DNA from: Ruminococcus sp. UBA7013 | Lineage (GTDB): Bacteria > Bacillota > Clostridia > Oscillospirales > Ruminococcaceae | Reading direction: 5' to 3' | Length of the DNA stretch: 64,000 nt | NCBI GenBank assembly: GCA_002449585.1 | Contig: DJXD01000073.1 | Location: 8,629-72,628 of the forward strand | In this document: positions 52,582 through 61,884 of the stretch, piece after piece | Numbering within the stretch: position 1 is the stretch's first letter | Layout of the letters: the number at the start of each line of letters is the position of its first letter | Position numbers and translations under genes: made by a program | The notes under the pieces: model-generated | Told to the model about the DNA's origin: nothing | The model's input: the letters and a program-made list of their open reading frames with translations, nothing else | Database searches by the model: none

Positions 52582-54483
52582 TTATGCTTCTTCCAGCTCA
52601 CAGAGTTCAGCAAAGCAGGCTTCTGATTGATTTTTAGCGGCTTCCAGCTGCTGACAAATTTCCTGCATTTTCTGATAATCCGTGCAGATTTCAGGGCGTG
52701 TGAGACTGGCTTCCAGATCAGAAATCTGGAGATCCAATGTCTCAATTTCCTGTTCCAGTTCTTTCATTCGATTTCTGCGAGCGGCTTCTGCACTGCGCTG
52801 TGCTTTGGTTCGATGTGCCGTATTTTTTTCAGCTTTCTGAGAAACGGCTGGAACTGCCTGTTCCTGTGCTTTGAGACGGGCTTTTTCTTCAAGATAGGTT
52901 TCAAAGCCATAAGGATAGAAATGCATTCCTTCTGGTGTTAATTCAATCAGCTGAGTTGCAAGGCGTTTCAGGAAATATCTGTCATGAGAAACAAACAAAA
53001 GTGTTCCGGTATAAGCAGAAAGTGCTTCTTCTAATACTTCTTTCATAGGCAGATCTAAATGATTGGTTGGTTCATCCAAAAGCATGACATTGGCATGTTC
53101 CAGCATGAGCAAAGCAAAACAGACACGGGCACGTTCGCCGCCGCTGAGGGCAGAGACGGGCTTAAAAACATCTTCACCAGTAATGCGAACCTGTCCGAGC
53201 AGATTCCGGATTTCACCATCCAGCATGGCCGGAAATCTATCATGCAATTCATCTATCACTGTTTGATTTGGATTCAGATTTGTACTTTCCTGATCAAAAT
53301 AGCCGATCTTGATATTTTTATTAAATTTCATTATGCCATCATGCGGAAGAATGCCTAGAATTTCTTTCAGAAGCGTTGATTTTCCGATACCATTCACGCC
53401 GATGATTCCTAATTTTTCACCTCGTCTGATATTGAAATCAATGCCGGAAAGCAGTGTTTTCCGTGCAGAGCCTTCTCCAACAGAAATATCTGCATTACGG
53501 ACTTCCAGCACATCAAGGGGCGGCTCTATTTCATAAGTAAAAGACAAGCCAGCACGTTTCTGTTTTGTAACAGGTTTTTCAATGCGTTCTATTTTATCAA
53601 GCTGTTTCTGACGGCTTTTTGCACTTTTCGCTGTGGATGCCCTTGCCATATTCCGGGCTACATAATCTTCCAGTTTTGCAATTTCTTTCTGCTGGAGGGC
53701 ATATTCTTTTTCCTGTCGTTCCACAGCGGCAGCTTTCAGAACTGTATATGCCGAATAATTGCCTTTGAATCTGGTGAGTTTTCCATGTTCAATTTCACAG
53801 ATACTAGTACAAAGTTTATCAAGAAAATATCTGTCATGTGAAACGATCAGAAGCGCACTTTTGCTTGTCCGGAGATAATCTTCCAGCCATTGGATTGTTT
53901 CAAAATCAAGATGATTGGTAGGCTCATCAAGAATTAATAAATTTGGTTCTTCTAATAATAATTTTGTAATAGCAAGGCGTGTTTTTTCTCCGCCGCTGAA
54001 ACTGGAAACCATTCTGTGAAAATCATCCTGTGAAAATCCCATGCCAAATAAGACAGTTTTGATTTTAAAATCAATATCATAGCCGCCATTGCTTTGAAAC
54101 CATGCAGACAGCCGATCATATTCTTCAAGATATTCCGGATGCGTGTCAAGTATCTTTTCGATTTCTCTGATTCTGGCATGTGTCTGAAGCAGATCAGAAA
54201 AGACGCTCTGCATTTCCTCCCAAACGGTGAGACTAGAATCCAGAGCGGCGGATTGTGCCAGATAACCGATAGAAGTTCTGGACGCACATATGATCTGACC
54301 ATCCCCCTCCTGTTCATGATCCGGGAGAATCTCTCCAAGCAGGATTTTCAGAAAAGTAGATTTTCCGCATCCATTCGCACCAATTAGGCCAATTCGATCC
54401 GTTTCTTCTATTTGCAGGTCAATATCTGACAGAATTTTTATGCCGTTATAGATTTTATGAATTTTTACTGCTTTGAGCAGCAT
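52582..54483 (-). CDS. ABC-F family ATPase (YdiF-like)
   Basis: 633 aa. Two ABC cassettes: Walker A GANGCGKST with signature SFSGGEKTR, and GVNGIGKST with SALSGGERAR. Each has ILDEPTNHLD or LLDEPTNHLD. The inter-domain linker (about 230-300) and a C-terminal coiled coil (about 560-630) are those of the YdiF/Uup group. There are no membrane helices; such proteins act on ribosomes to relieve stalling. It is not obviously an antibiotic-resistance type, but that cannot be excluded. Confidence 0.93.
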   Translation of the reverse strand: MLLKAVKIHKIYNGIKILSDIDLQIEETDRIGLIGANGCGKSTFLKILLGEILPDHEQEGDGQIICASRTSIGYLAQSAALDSSLTVWEEMQSVFSDLLQTHARIREIEKILDTHPEYLEEYDRLSAWFQSNGGYDIDFKIKTVLFGMGFSQDDFHRMVSSFSGGEKTRLAITKLLLEEPNLLILDEPTNHLDFETIQWLEDYLRTSKSALLIVSHDRYFLDKLCTSICEIEHGKLTRFKGNYSAYTVLKAAAVERQEKEYALQQKEIAKLEDYVARNMARASTAKSAKSRQKQLDKIERIEKPVTKQKRAGLSFTYEIEPPLDVLEVRNADISVGEGSARKTLLSGIDFNIRRGEKLGIIGVNGIGKSTLLKEILGILPHDGIMKFNKNIKIGYFDQESTNLNPNQTVIDELHDRFPAMLDGEIRNLLGQVRITGEDVFKPVSALSGGERARVCFALLMLEHANVMLLDEPTNHLDLPMKEVLEEALSAYTGTLLFVSHDRYFLKRLATQLIELTPEGMHFYPYGFETYLEEKARLKAQEQAVPAVSQKAEKNTAHRTKAQRSAEAARRNRMKELEQEIETLDLQISDLEASLTRPEICTDYQKMQEICQQLEAAKNQSEACFAELCELEEA

Positions 54484-54495
54484 AATATCCTCCTT

Positions 54496-55653
54496 TTAAT
54501 CTTTCTGAGAATTATGATTTCTGAGTGTATCTTCAAAAATTTCTTTCATCATTTGCTGACCGGCTTGTGTTGTCAGATCTTCTTTTTTCATTTTGCCTTT
54601 GAACATCAATTCCATAATTTTGATATAGGCTTCTCCTAGGGCAGTTGTCAGAAGTGCGGCAGTTGTCCCGGAAATAGCACTGCCAGCGGCCTGACCGACA
54701 ACAGGAATGAATTTCAGGAGATTTGAAACAATCGTCCGGCCAATAATGGTAGCACTGCCTGCGCCTACGGTAGAAGAAACAATACAAGTCAAAAGAGCTT
54801 GATCCACACTAATCCCGAAGACAGCAGTAATACTTGCAAGCATTGTGATCTGTGTCGGAATGATCATAGCCGCATCTGCAAACGGAACAGGCATAAATCC
54901 CTCACCAAAAGCGGCAGCTACGGCGGCTGTTACAACTGCCTGGGCTCTCTTTTTTTTAAGCTCCAAAGATGCAATCTGCACATTCTGCAATGTATTCTGC
55001 AATTCCTGCGGAAGCTGTTCCGCCATCAGCTCAATCAAAGTATCTAATCCATAAGATTTTATAATATAATCATCATCAAGCTCTATATCCTGTGCCAGAA
55101 CAGGAATGACCTTGCAAACGTTCAGATTTTCAGCTTCTACCTGTTTTTGCAATTCTTGCGCTTTCTTTTTAGGATAACTTTGTGTCAGAAGAATAAAAAC
55201 CGGAATGTTTGTGACTTTGTTTTCTTCTGTGAAAGCTTTGATTCTTTCAATTTCTACAGGTTCAATCCGGTTTGATCCTACATTGATGCAGTACCAGATA
55301 CAGTGAATTGCATTATTGACATCTGTTGAATTGGCTTTATCTTTGATCAGTTGCAACACTTCATCCAGTTGATTCTTACCGAGTTCAAAGCCGGGAGTAT
55401 CATAAATTTTCAAAGGCAACCCCTGTTTTGTATAACAGCGGATTTCCTGTGTCACAGGTCGGCCAATGCCGGTATCTGCCAGATTTTCACGGAATACAGA
55501 ATTAATCAGCGTGCTTTTACCGACACCAGATTTCCCAAGAACCATAATATTTAAACATTTCATGCCATTGATCTGCTTATTAATTTCTCGCAGACAATCA
55601 GCGGCTAGTTTTTCAGCATGAAATTCCGTAATTTCTTCTACATTTACTGCCAT
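54496..55653 (-). CDS. Membrane-associated GTPase (Era-like/DUF697 type)
   Basis: 385 aa. The GTPase domain has GKSGVGKSTLINSVF (G1), DTPGFELGK (G3) and a LLTQS segment in place of a canonical NKxD. The second half holds hydrophobic segments (about 255-275, 280-300, 310-335) rich in Ala and Gly, as in YcjF/DUF697-type proteins. The role is unknown; membrane stress or remodelling is suggested for relatives. GAAAGGAG precedes the ATG. It is 12 bp upstream of the ABC-F gene. Confidence 0.85.
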   Translation of the reverse strand: MAVNVEEITEFHAEKLAADCLREINKQINGMKCLNIMVLGKSGVGKSTLINSVFRENLADTGIGRPVTQEIRCYTKQGLPLKIYDTPGFELGKNQLDEVLQLIKDKANSTDVNNAIHCIWYCINVGSNRIEPVEIERIKAFTEENKVTNIPVFILLTQSYPKKKAQELQKQVEAENLNVCKVIPVLAQDIELDDDYIIKSYGLDTLIELMAEQLPQELQNTLQNVQIASLELKKKRAQAVVTAAVAAAFGEGFMPVPFADAAMIIPTQITMLASITAVFGISVDQALLTCIVSSTVGAGSATIIGRTIVSNLLKFIPVVGQAAGSAISGTTAALLTTALGEAYIKIMELMFKGKMKKEDLTTQAGQQMMKEIFEDTLRNHNSQKD

Positions 55654-55671
55654 GATAACGCTCCTTTCAGA

Positions 55672-55824
55672 TTATTGATCATCATCAGGATATAATAATT
55701 TATAGGCAATATCTGTACCCTTATCCAGAATAATAGGCATAATCAGAAAGCTGATCACGGTCAGGATCAAACTGCCAATGACGTAAAACGGAGAGAAAAA
55801 TTTCTTTTTTTCTTTCTTTTTCAT
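55672..55824 (-). CDS. Small single-pass membrane protein
   Basis: 50 aa. It starts with a Lys-rich stretch (MKKKEKKKFFSPFYVIG), has one hydrophobic helix (about 14-32) and an acidic end (YPDDDQ). AAAGGGG stands 9 bp before the ATG. It lies between exonuclease III and the GTPase on the same strand, 15 bp and 18 bp from them, so it is probably translated. Function unknown. Confidence 0.7.
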   Translation of the reverse strand: MKKKEKKKFFSPFYVIGSLILTVISFLIMPIILDKGTDIAYKLLYPDDDQ

Positions 55825-55839
55825 AATGCAAAACCCCTT

Positions 55840-56589
55840 TTATAAATTTAATTCAAGTCCGACAGGGCAGTGATCACTGCCCATAACATCGGGATAAATT
55901 TCTGCTTTTGTAACAAATGCAGCAATGCGATTGGATACAAGGAAATAATCAATCCGCCAGCCGACATTTCTGCTCCGTGCCTGTCTCATATATGACCACC
56001 AAGTATAAGCCTCTTTTATATCTGGATGCAAAAGCCGGAATGTATCTGTAAAACCAGCATTCAGCAGGGCAGTAAATGCACTGCGTTCTTGATCTGTAAA
56101 GCCAGAATTACCCTTATTTTCCGCTGGATGTTTCAGATCTATTTCCTGATGTGCAACATTCATATCTCCGCAGATGATCAGCGGTTTATCTTTATCAAGT
56201 TCTGTCAGGAATTTTCTGAAATCCTGTTCCCATTGCATTCTATAATCCAGCCTTGTGAGTTCTCTCTGAGAATTGGGAACATAGACCGTAATCAGCCGGA
56301 ATTTTTCATATTCTGCAATAATTGCCCGGCCTTCGTCCGTATGTGTACCGAAATTGAACGTTACAGAAAGCGGATGCTGTTTTGTGAATAAGGCTGTTCC
56401 GGAATAGCCTTTTTTCACGGCACTATTAAAATATTGTTCATAGCCATCAAAACTAGTTGTTACCTGATCCGGCTGCATTTTTGTTTCCTGAATGCAGAAC
56501 AGATCTGCATCAAAGGCTTTGAAATAAGAGACAAAGCCTTTGGACAGATTCGCACGGAAACCGTTCACATTCCATGAAATCAGTTTCAT
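55840..56589 (-). CDS. xth: Exodeoxyribonuclease III / AP endonuclease
   Basis: 249 aa. LISWNVNGFRANL, CIQETKMQPDQ, GDMNVAHQEIDL, RIDYFLVS and the final GSDHCPVGLEL are the Exo III/ExoA signatures with all catalytic Asp, Asn, Glu and His. It cleaves at abasic sites in base-excision repair. The start overlaps the stop of a 68-aa gene (ATGA). Confidence 0.95.
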   Translation of the reverse strand: MKLISWNVNGFRANLSKGFVSYFKAFDADLFCIQETKMQPDQVTTSFDGYEQYFNSAVKKGYSGTALFTKQHPLSVTFNFGTHTDEGRAIIAEYEKFRLITVYVPNSQRELTRLDYRMQWEQDFRKFLTELDKDKPLIICGDMNVAHQEIDLKHPAENKGNSGFTDQERSAFTALLNAGFTDTFRLLHPDIKEAYTWWSYMRQARSRNVGWRIDYFLVSNRIAAFVTKAEIYPDVMGSDHCPVGLELNL

Positions 56590-56792
56590 TTCTGCTCCTC
56601 TCCGGTGAGATATGCGCCGTCAGATTCTACAATTACAGTATTGGCATTGACAGAGACCAGCATGAGCAGATTATTATTTTCATCATTGATCTGGATATAA
56701 TTTTCATAGTTCTGAACAGAGACATTCTGAAAATGCCGGAAAAAGCGGCGGTTCATTTCTCTGTCATAAAAGCTGACTGTATAATTACCCAT
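56586..56792 (-). CDS. Small hypothetical protein before exonuclease III
   Basis: 68 aa. A predicted beta-rich small domain: YTVSFYDREMNRRFFRHF, YENYIQINDENNNLLMLV, TVIVESDGAYL. No family recognised. It is 12 bp after the M18 peptidase and coupled to xth by ATGA, which supports expression. A modest GGGGGAT lies before the ATG. Confidence 0.7.
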   Translation of the reverse strand: MGNYTVSFYDREMNRRFFRHFQNVSVQNYENYIQINDENNNLLMLVSVNANTVIVESDGAYLTGEEQK

Positions 56793-56804
56793 AATATCCC
56801 CCTG

Positions 56805-58208
56805 TCAGGATTCCAGAAAAACTTTAAAAGCTCTATAAGCAGCCCAGATATCTGTTTTAGCAACAAGTTCATAAGGCGCATGCATAGATAGCACGGGAAC
56901 ACCAATATCAATAGTATCAATATCAAGATTAGCAATATAAGCGGCTACAGTGCCACCGCCGCCGAGATCCACCCGGCCGAGTTCTCCGGTTTGCCAGATC
57001 ACGCCGCCATCATCCAGAATTTTTCTGACTTCTCCGACAAATTCAGCAGATGCATCAGATGTTCCGGATTTGCCACGAGCACCGGTGAATTTTGTCACGC
57101 ATACGCCATGATTCAGATAAGCGCAATTATTTTTTTCCAATACTTCCGGGAAAGTGGGATCAAATCCGGCATTAACATCCGCAGACAAGCATTTTGATGC
57201 TCTCATGACAGCACGGCCATTTGCATGGAAGCAGTCTGCGAGATCATAGAGAAAATATTTCAGATAAGAAGATTTCAGTCCGGTATTGCCATCACTTCCG
57301 GTTTCTTCTTTATCAGTCAGAATAATCACGCTGGTATGTTTTGGCGTTGTTACATCCAGAGAGGCACGAAAAGCCGGATAAGAACAAACTTTATCATCAT
57401 GACCATATGCGCCGATCATGCTCCTGTCAAAGCCTACATCCTGAGCTTTATAGGCTGGAACGGCTTCCAGTTCAGCAGAAAGAAAATCAGATTCTGTGAT
57501 GTCATATTTTTCATTCAAGAGCTTCATGAGTGCAAGCTTAACCAGTTCACTGCCCTTTTCTGATTTAAACGGCATAGAGCCGATGACAATATTTAATTCT
57601 TCGCCTTTAATCAGCTGAGGTGCATTTCTTCTCATCTGCTCATCAGCCAGATGGGGAAGCAGGTCAGTAATATAAAATACCGGATCTTCTGGATCTTCTC
57701 CAATACGGATATTTATTTTTGAGCCATCTTTCCGGATGATTACGCCATGCAGAGACAGCGGCACAGTCGGCCACTGATATTTTTTAATTCCGCCGTAATA
57801 ATGCGTTTTGAAATAGCCGATTTCCTGGCTTTCAAAAAGTGGATGCTGTTTCATATCCAGCCGGGGGGAATCAATATGCGCTGCGCACAGACGAACACCG
57901 GTTCTAATATCTTCTGTTCCGATAGTTGCCATAATCACTGCTTTTCCACGGTTATTGACATAGATCTTATCGCCGGCTTTCAGTGTCATGCCCGGCTGAA
58001 ATTCTGTATATCCCTGTTTTTGAAGCTCTGCGATCACAAACGCATTGACTTCACGTTCAATTTTTGCAGTATTCATAAATGCTTTATAGCCTTCACAGAA
58101 CTGTTCACACTCTGTCAGTTCTTCATTGCTCATGCGCTGGGCGGCATGTTGATTCTGATAAAATAACTTGTCCTTGAGTGCCTGGACTTCATTTTTTTCT
58201 TTCTTCAT
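56805..58208 (-). CDS. M18 family aminopeptidase
   Basis: 467 aa. CAAHIDSPRLDMK, LTDKEETGSDGNTG and SADVNAGFDPTF hold the metal-binding His, Asp and Glu of the M18 clan MH fold. A GGGGTVAAYIAN stretch and the final HAPYELVAKTDI complete it. It removes N-terminal residues, often acidic ones, as a large dodecamer in the cytoplasm. AGAAAGAAGCG precedes the ATG. Confidence 0.94.
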   Translation of the reverse strand: MKKEKNEVQALKDKLFYQNQHAAQRMSNEELTECEQFCEGYKAFMNTAKIEREVNAFVIAELQKQGYTEFQPGMTLKAGDKIYVNNRGKAVIMATIGTEDIRTGVRLCAAHIDSPRLDMKQHPLFESQEIGYFKTHYYGGIKKYQWPTVPLSLHGVIIRKDGSKINIRIGEDPEDPVFYITDLLPHLADEQMRRNAPQLIKGEELNIVIGSMPFKSEKGSELVKLALMKLLNEKYDITESDFLSAELEAVPAYKAQDVGFDRSMIGAYGHDDKVCSYPAFRASLDVTTPKHTSVIILTDKEETGSDGNTGLKSSYLKYFLYDLADCFHANGRAVMRASKCLSADVNAGFDPTFPEVLEKNNCAYLNHGVCVTKFTGARGKSGTSDASAEFVGEVRKILDDGGVIWQTGELGRVDLGGGGTVAAYIANLDIDTIDIGVPVLSMHAPYELVAKTDIWAAYRAFKVFLES

Positions 58209-58234
58209 GAAAATACACGCTTCTTTCTATAAAT

Positions 58235-58858
58235 TTATTGTGTCAGATAACTCTTGACTTTGTCAGCGACTTCTCCGGATAATGCAGATAATAATTCTGG
58301 AGAATCATTGTTATGAATCACATAATCTGAATGTCGGATAAAAAATTCTTCTTCTAATTGCGAATTCATGCGAGCCTGAGCGGCTTCTTTTGTCATGGAA
58401 TCCCGTGTCATAATCCGGGCACAGCGCAGTTCCGGCAGTGCCACAACAGAAATGATCATGTCACAGAAATCAGATGCACGGCTTTCAAATAAAGTGGGCG
58501 CATCCAGAAGAACAAATTGTTTCCCTTGGCTGGCATATTGATTAATTCGCCGGAAAATTTCTTCTGTGATAAACGGATAACAAATACTATTGAGACTTTC
58601 CAGTCTCTGCCTGTCATGAAAGACGATTTCAGCAAGTGCTTTCCGATTAAGCGTACCATCTGGATTGCGGACAGTGTTCCCGAAAAAATCAAATATTTCA
58701 TCAAGACAAGGTTTTCCGGGCTCGACAACTTCACGGGAAATCTGATCTGCATCAATCAAAGCAAAACCATGTTCTACAAAAACTTTTGAAACTGTGCTTT
58801 TCCCTGCGCCGGTCTGACCAGTGAGCCCTACAACACTGACGGAAAAAGCAGATGTCAT
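58235..58858 (-). CDS. coaE: Dephospho-CoA kinase
   Basis: 207 aa. VVGLTGQTGAGKSTVSKVF is the P-loop, then LIDADQISREVVEPGKPC and LLDAPTLFESR. It adds the 3'-phosphate in the last step of CoA synthesis; coaD is elsewhere in the window. The start shares ATGA-type overlap with tsaC. Confidence 0.94.
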   Translation of the reverse strand: MTSAFSVSVVGLTGQTGAGKSTVSKVFVEHGFALIDADQISREVVEPGKPCLDEIFDFFGNTVRNPDGTLNRKALAEIVFHDRQRLESLNSICYPFITEEIFRRINQYASQGKQFVLLDAPTLFESRASDFCDMIISVVALPELRCARIMTRDSMTKEAAQARMNSQLEEEFFIRHSDYVIHNNDSPELLSALSGEVADKVKSYLTQ

Positions 58859-59874
58859 AGTTTCATCACCTCAAATCCGGCAGCCCTCATAAGTCTGTTA
58901 TAGACAGACAAGGAAGCACGGGTATTTTCTCTAGGCATACGAACATAAACAAGTTTTGCGCCTTTCTCATCCAGCTCCCGGAAGCGAAAAAATAAATCAT
59001 GCGCCTGATGCAGACCATCATCACCATAATGCAAACAAGGAACGCCCTCAATTTCCGGATCAGAATCAAACAGCAAACAATAAGTATTTTCGATCTGATG
59101 AGATAATACATAATTAACAAAGCTGTTAAAATCAGGTGCATCCACCGGGAGGATTTTTGCATTTGGGGAATAATGCTTATATTTCATACCGGGGGAAGCG
59201 GCCTTTGCATCCGGAGCGATCTGTGTATAAACGGCTTTATCAACATAGACATGTCTGGCAAATGGCTGAAAATCTTCTACAGAATACAACCCCGGTCTTA
59301 AAATATGAACAGTTTCGGGATCATCAAAACAGATGACAGTAGATTCCACCCCAATTTCACATTGACCGCCATCCAGAACAGCGGAAATTCTACCGTTCAT
59401 ATCATCCATAACATGCCTTGCTGTAGTAGGGCTAGGCAATCCGGAGCGATTGGCAGAAGGTGCAGCAATGGGACAGCCGGAAAGCTGGATTAATTTCTGT
59501 GCCATGGGATGGGATGGCATTCTGACACCAACAGTATTTAATCCGCCGGATGTAACCAGAGGAATACAGTCTGCTTTTGGGAAAATCATAGTCAATGCGC
59601 CCGGCCAGAATGCTTCTGCGAGTTTTCTGGCCAAATCCGGAATTTCTGTAACAATATCATTCAGCATGGACAGATCAGAAATATGCACAATCAATGGATT
59701 GTCTGCTGGTCTGCCCTTAGCTTCAAAAATGGCTTTGACAGAAGTTTCAAGGCGAGCATCTGCGCCGAGTCCATAAACCGTTTCTGTTGGAAAAGCGACT
59801 AACTGGCCGCTTCTGAGAAGATCTGCCGCTGTCTGCAAATCTTCCGGCGTATCTTTTAATAATTTTGTATTCAT
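58855..59874 (-). CDS. tsaC: L-threonylcarbamoyladenylate synthase (Sua5 type)
   Basis: 339 aa. The YrdC core has [33 protein letters not shown] and [15 protein letters not shown]-terminal Sua5 domain (about 225-335) ends in a short conserved segment with [11 protein letters not shown]. It makes TC-AMP for t6A37 in tRNA. It is coupled to prfA upstream and coaE downstream by 4-bp overlaps. Confidence 0.95.
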   Translation of the reverse strand: MNTKLLKDTPEDLQTAADLLRSGQLVAFPTETVYGLGADARLETSVKAIFEAKGRPADNPLIVHISDLSMLNDIVTEIPDLARKLAEAFWPGALTMIFPKADCIPLVTSGGLNTVGVRMPSHPMAQKLIQLSGCPIAAPSANRSGLPSPTTARHVMDDMNGRISAVLDGGQCEIGVESTVICFDDPETVHILRPGLYSVEDFQPFARHVYVDKAVYTQIAPDAKAASPGMKYKHYSPNAKILPVDAPDFNSFVNYVLSHQIENTYCLLFDSDPEIEGVPCLHYGDDGLHQAHDLFFRFRELDEKGAKLVYVRMPRENTRASLSVYNRLMRAAGFEVMKL

Positions 59875-60950
59875 AGGCTTTGCTCCGCTAATTTTGATGC
59901 CTGATCTGCTGTTGCAAGTGCATCAAAGATTTCATCTAAATCACCATTTAGAACACTTTCCAGACGGTAGAGCGTCAGATTGATTCTATGATCTGTCATT
60001 CGTCCCTGAGGGAAATTATATGTCCGGATGCGTTCTGATCGGTCACCTGTACCAACCTGCATTTTTCTTTCTGATGCAATTTTAGCATTTTGTTCCTGTT
60101 GTATGATTTCAAATAATCTGGCTCGCAATACTTTCATGGCTTTTTCTTTATTTTTATGCTGACTGCGTTCATCCTGACATTCTACAACCAGTCCTGATGG
60201 AAGATGTGTGATTCTGACAGCAGATTCTGTTTTATTAATATGCTGTCCGCCTGCGCCGCTGGATCGGAATACATCAAATTTCAGATCTGTCGGATTGATA
60301 TGCAGTTCTAATTCATCTGCTTCAGGAAGAACGGCAACCGTTACGGTTGAGGTATGAATTCTGCCTTGTGATTCTGTTTCGGGAACTCTCTGCACACGAT
60401 GAACGCCACTTTCATATTTCAGGCGAGAATATGCGCCGTTTCCTTCAATCGAAAAGCTGATTTCTTTATAGCCGCCCAATTCTGTTGGATTAGCATTCAG
60501 AATTTCCAGTTTCCAATGCTGTGCTTCTGCGTACATGCTATACATCCGGCAGAGAGAGCCGGCAAATAATGCAGCTTCTTCCCCGCCTGCACCGCTTCGG
60601 ATTTCCATAATCACGCTTTTATCATCATTAGGATCTTTTGGCAGAAGCAGGATTTTCAATTCTTGTTCCTGCTCTTCCAGAATACTTTTTGCTTCTTCCA
60701 GCTGAGCCTGTGCCATTTCTTTTAATTCTTCATCTCCGGATTCATGCAAAAGTTCTTGCGCTTCCTGCAAATCCTGTTTTGCAGACTGATATTTCTGAAA
60801 TGCTTCCATCAGCGGTGCAAGATTTTTATATTCTTTCATATAGGCCGCATATTGTGCATGATCAGAAATCACTTCTGGATCAGTTAGTTTCCGAGCAATT
60901 TCTTCATATTTCTGTGACATCAGTTCCAGTTTTTCAAACATCTGTTCCAC
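59871..60950 (-). CDS. prfA: Peptide chain release factor 1
   Basis: 359 aa. GGQ appears in [17 protein letters not shown], and [17 protein letters not shown] includes the PxT tripeptide region used for UAG/UAA reading. A long acidic coiled N-terminal domain covers about 1-100. RF1 ends translation. The start lies inside the end of the DUF951 gene. No prmC follows here, although prmC is a frequent partner. Confidence 0.96.
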   Translation of the reverse strand: MEQMFEKLELMSQKYEEIARKLTDPEVISDHAQYAAYMKEYKNLAPLMEAFQKYQSAKQDLQEAQELLHESGDEELKEMAQAQLEEAKSILEEQEQELKILLLPKDPNDDKSVIMEIRSGAGGEEAALFAGSLCRMYSMYAEAQHWKLEILNANPTELGGYKEISFSIEGNGAYSRLKYESGVHRVQRVPETESQGRIHTSTVTVAVLPEADELELHINPTDLKFDVFRSSGAGGQHINKTESAVRITHLPSGLVVECQDERSQHKNKEKAMKVLRARLFEIIQQEQNAKIASERKMQVGTGDRSERIRTYNFPQGRMTDHRINLTLYRLESVLNGDLDEIFDALATADQASKLAEQSL

Positions 60951-61140
60951 CGTCCTGTTGTTCCTGATGATTCACCTGCCGGATATATTTTTCAATTCTA
61001 GAGCGTGGAGAGATAAATTCTCTTCCGCATGTCAGACACCGAAGCCGGAAATCAATGCCGGTTCTGATCACAAGCATTTCTTTTCCGCCGCAGGGATGCT
61101 GTTTTTTCATCAGCACTCTGTCATTGACACGAATGTCCAT
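60934..61140 (-). CDS. DUF951 family protein
   Basis: 68 aa. [20 protein letters not shown], then [15 protein letters not shown] and SRIEKYI, the DUF951 pattern with Cys residues that may bind zinc. It overlaps prfA by 17 bp at its 3' end. Function unknown, but the family is widespread in Firmicutes. It is the first gene of the minus-strand operon that runs towards coaE and xth; a promoter lies upstream. Confidence 0.9.
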   Translation of the reverse strand: MDIRVNDRVLMKKQHPCGGKEMLVIRTGIDFRLRCLTCGREFISPRSRIEKYIRQVNHQEQQDGGTDV

Positions 61141-61185
61141 TCTGTGAATCTTCCTTTCATTTTTATGTTAATCTCGCTAAATTAT

Positions 61186-61214
61186 ATTATACAGCATTTT
61201 TTCAAAAAAGGCAA
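61186..61214 (-). promoter_or_regulatory. Promoter of the DUF951-prfA-tsaC-coaE operon
   Basis: On the minus strand TTGCCT (61209-61214) and TATAAT (61186-61191) are 17 bp apart. Confidence 0.65.
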
Positions 61215-61314
61215 GATTTCGTATGCATAGTTCCATCAATTTGTGCAATCATAATAAAAATCAAGGCTGTTTCCTGTACAGTCTGCCGATTTTTCAAAAG
61301 GAGGCTTTTTAGAA

Positions 61315-61662
61315 ATGAAACTTTGCCGTCTGAAAGGTGAACTTGCTACACAAGATATTGCAGAATTAGCTGCCGGAAGAATTCGAAGAAGTATTCCGAA
61401 TATACAAAGCATTCATATCCGCAAGCTGGGAAAAGGTGTCCCTCTGCCGCAAGGCCGCCGAAAATTTACAATGCTTCCGGCAAATCTCCGTATGGAAAAT
61501 TATCTCACAGATGTCATGATTTCTGAAATCAGTGCGAACACGATACCAGAATATTATTACAGAGAATCCGCTGAATTAATTATTATATGTGATAGGCAAC
61601 AAGCCGGACGTGTTTCGGCTGTAATGCAGTCGCTGGGAGCGGTGCATCTGCAACAAACTTGA
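61315..61662 (+). CDS. Hypothetical 115-aa protein
   Basis: 115 aa, basic. The N-terminal half has ATQDIAELAAGRIRRSIP and LGKGVPLPQGRRKF, and the second half is a probable alpha/beta unit (ENYLTDVMISEI, AELIIICDRQQAGRVS, MQSLGAVHLQ). No cysteines beyond two, no membrane segment. AAAAGGAGG stands 11 bp before the ATG, so it is well set up for translation. I do not recognise a family. A small GC-paired hairpin (CTGT/ACAG) lies in its leader. Confidence 0.72.
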   Translation: MKLCRLKGELATQDIAELAAGRIRRSIPNIQSIHIRKLGKGVPLPQGRRKFTMLPANLRMENYLTDVMISEISANTIPEYYYRESAELIIICDRQQAGRVSAVMQSLGAVHLQQT

Positions 61663-61715
61663 CAGATTATAGCCTTTGTCATTAAAATTTGACAAAAATT
61701 TAATCAGAAATCCTC

Positions 61716-61744
61716 TTGACAAGTTGGGAAAAATATGATAGCAT
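61716..61744 (+). promoter_or_regulatory. Promoter of the S1-domain gene
   Basis: TTGACA (61716-61721), 17 bp, TAGCAT (61739-61744), with a TATAAT five bases further that is badly spaced. Start near 61751 gives a leader of about 134 nt. Confidence 0.55.
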
Positions 61745-61761
61745 ATAATAGATGAAAATCA

Positions 61762-61858
61762 GCCGGACGTTAGGAGCATTCCGCTGCGGACGGGATGGAA
61801 ATTAATAGAAAGTTCTATTCCGGAAACATCCGGCATATACTGTAGCAGGAATGTTCCT
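61762..61858 (+). promoter_or_regulatory. Structured leader of the S1-domain gene, possible pseudoknot
   Basis: GCCGGACGT (61762-61770) can pair with ACATCCGGC (61826-61834), one mismatch. AGGAGCATTCC (61772-61782) can pair with GGAATGTTCCT (61848-61858), 11 bp with one G-U. The two helices interleave, which makes an H-type pseudoknot. A hairpin AATAGA/TCTATT (61804-61819) lies inside. The ribosome site follows at about 61870. I recognise no named family. Confidence 0.6.
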
Positions 61859-61884
61859 AAAAACAAAAATCGGAGGTCGAAAAC

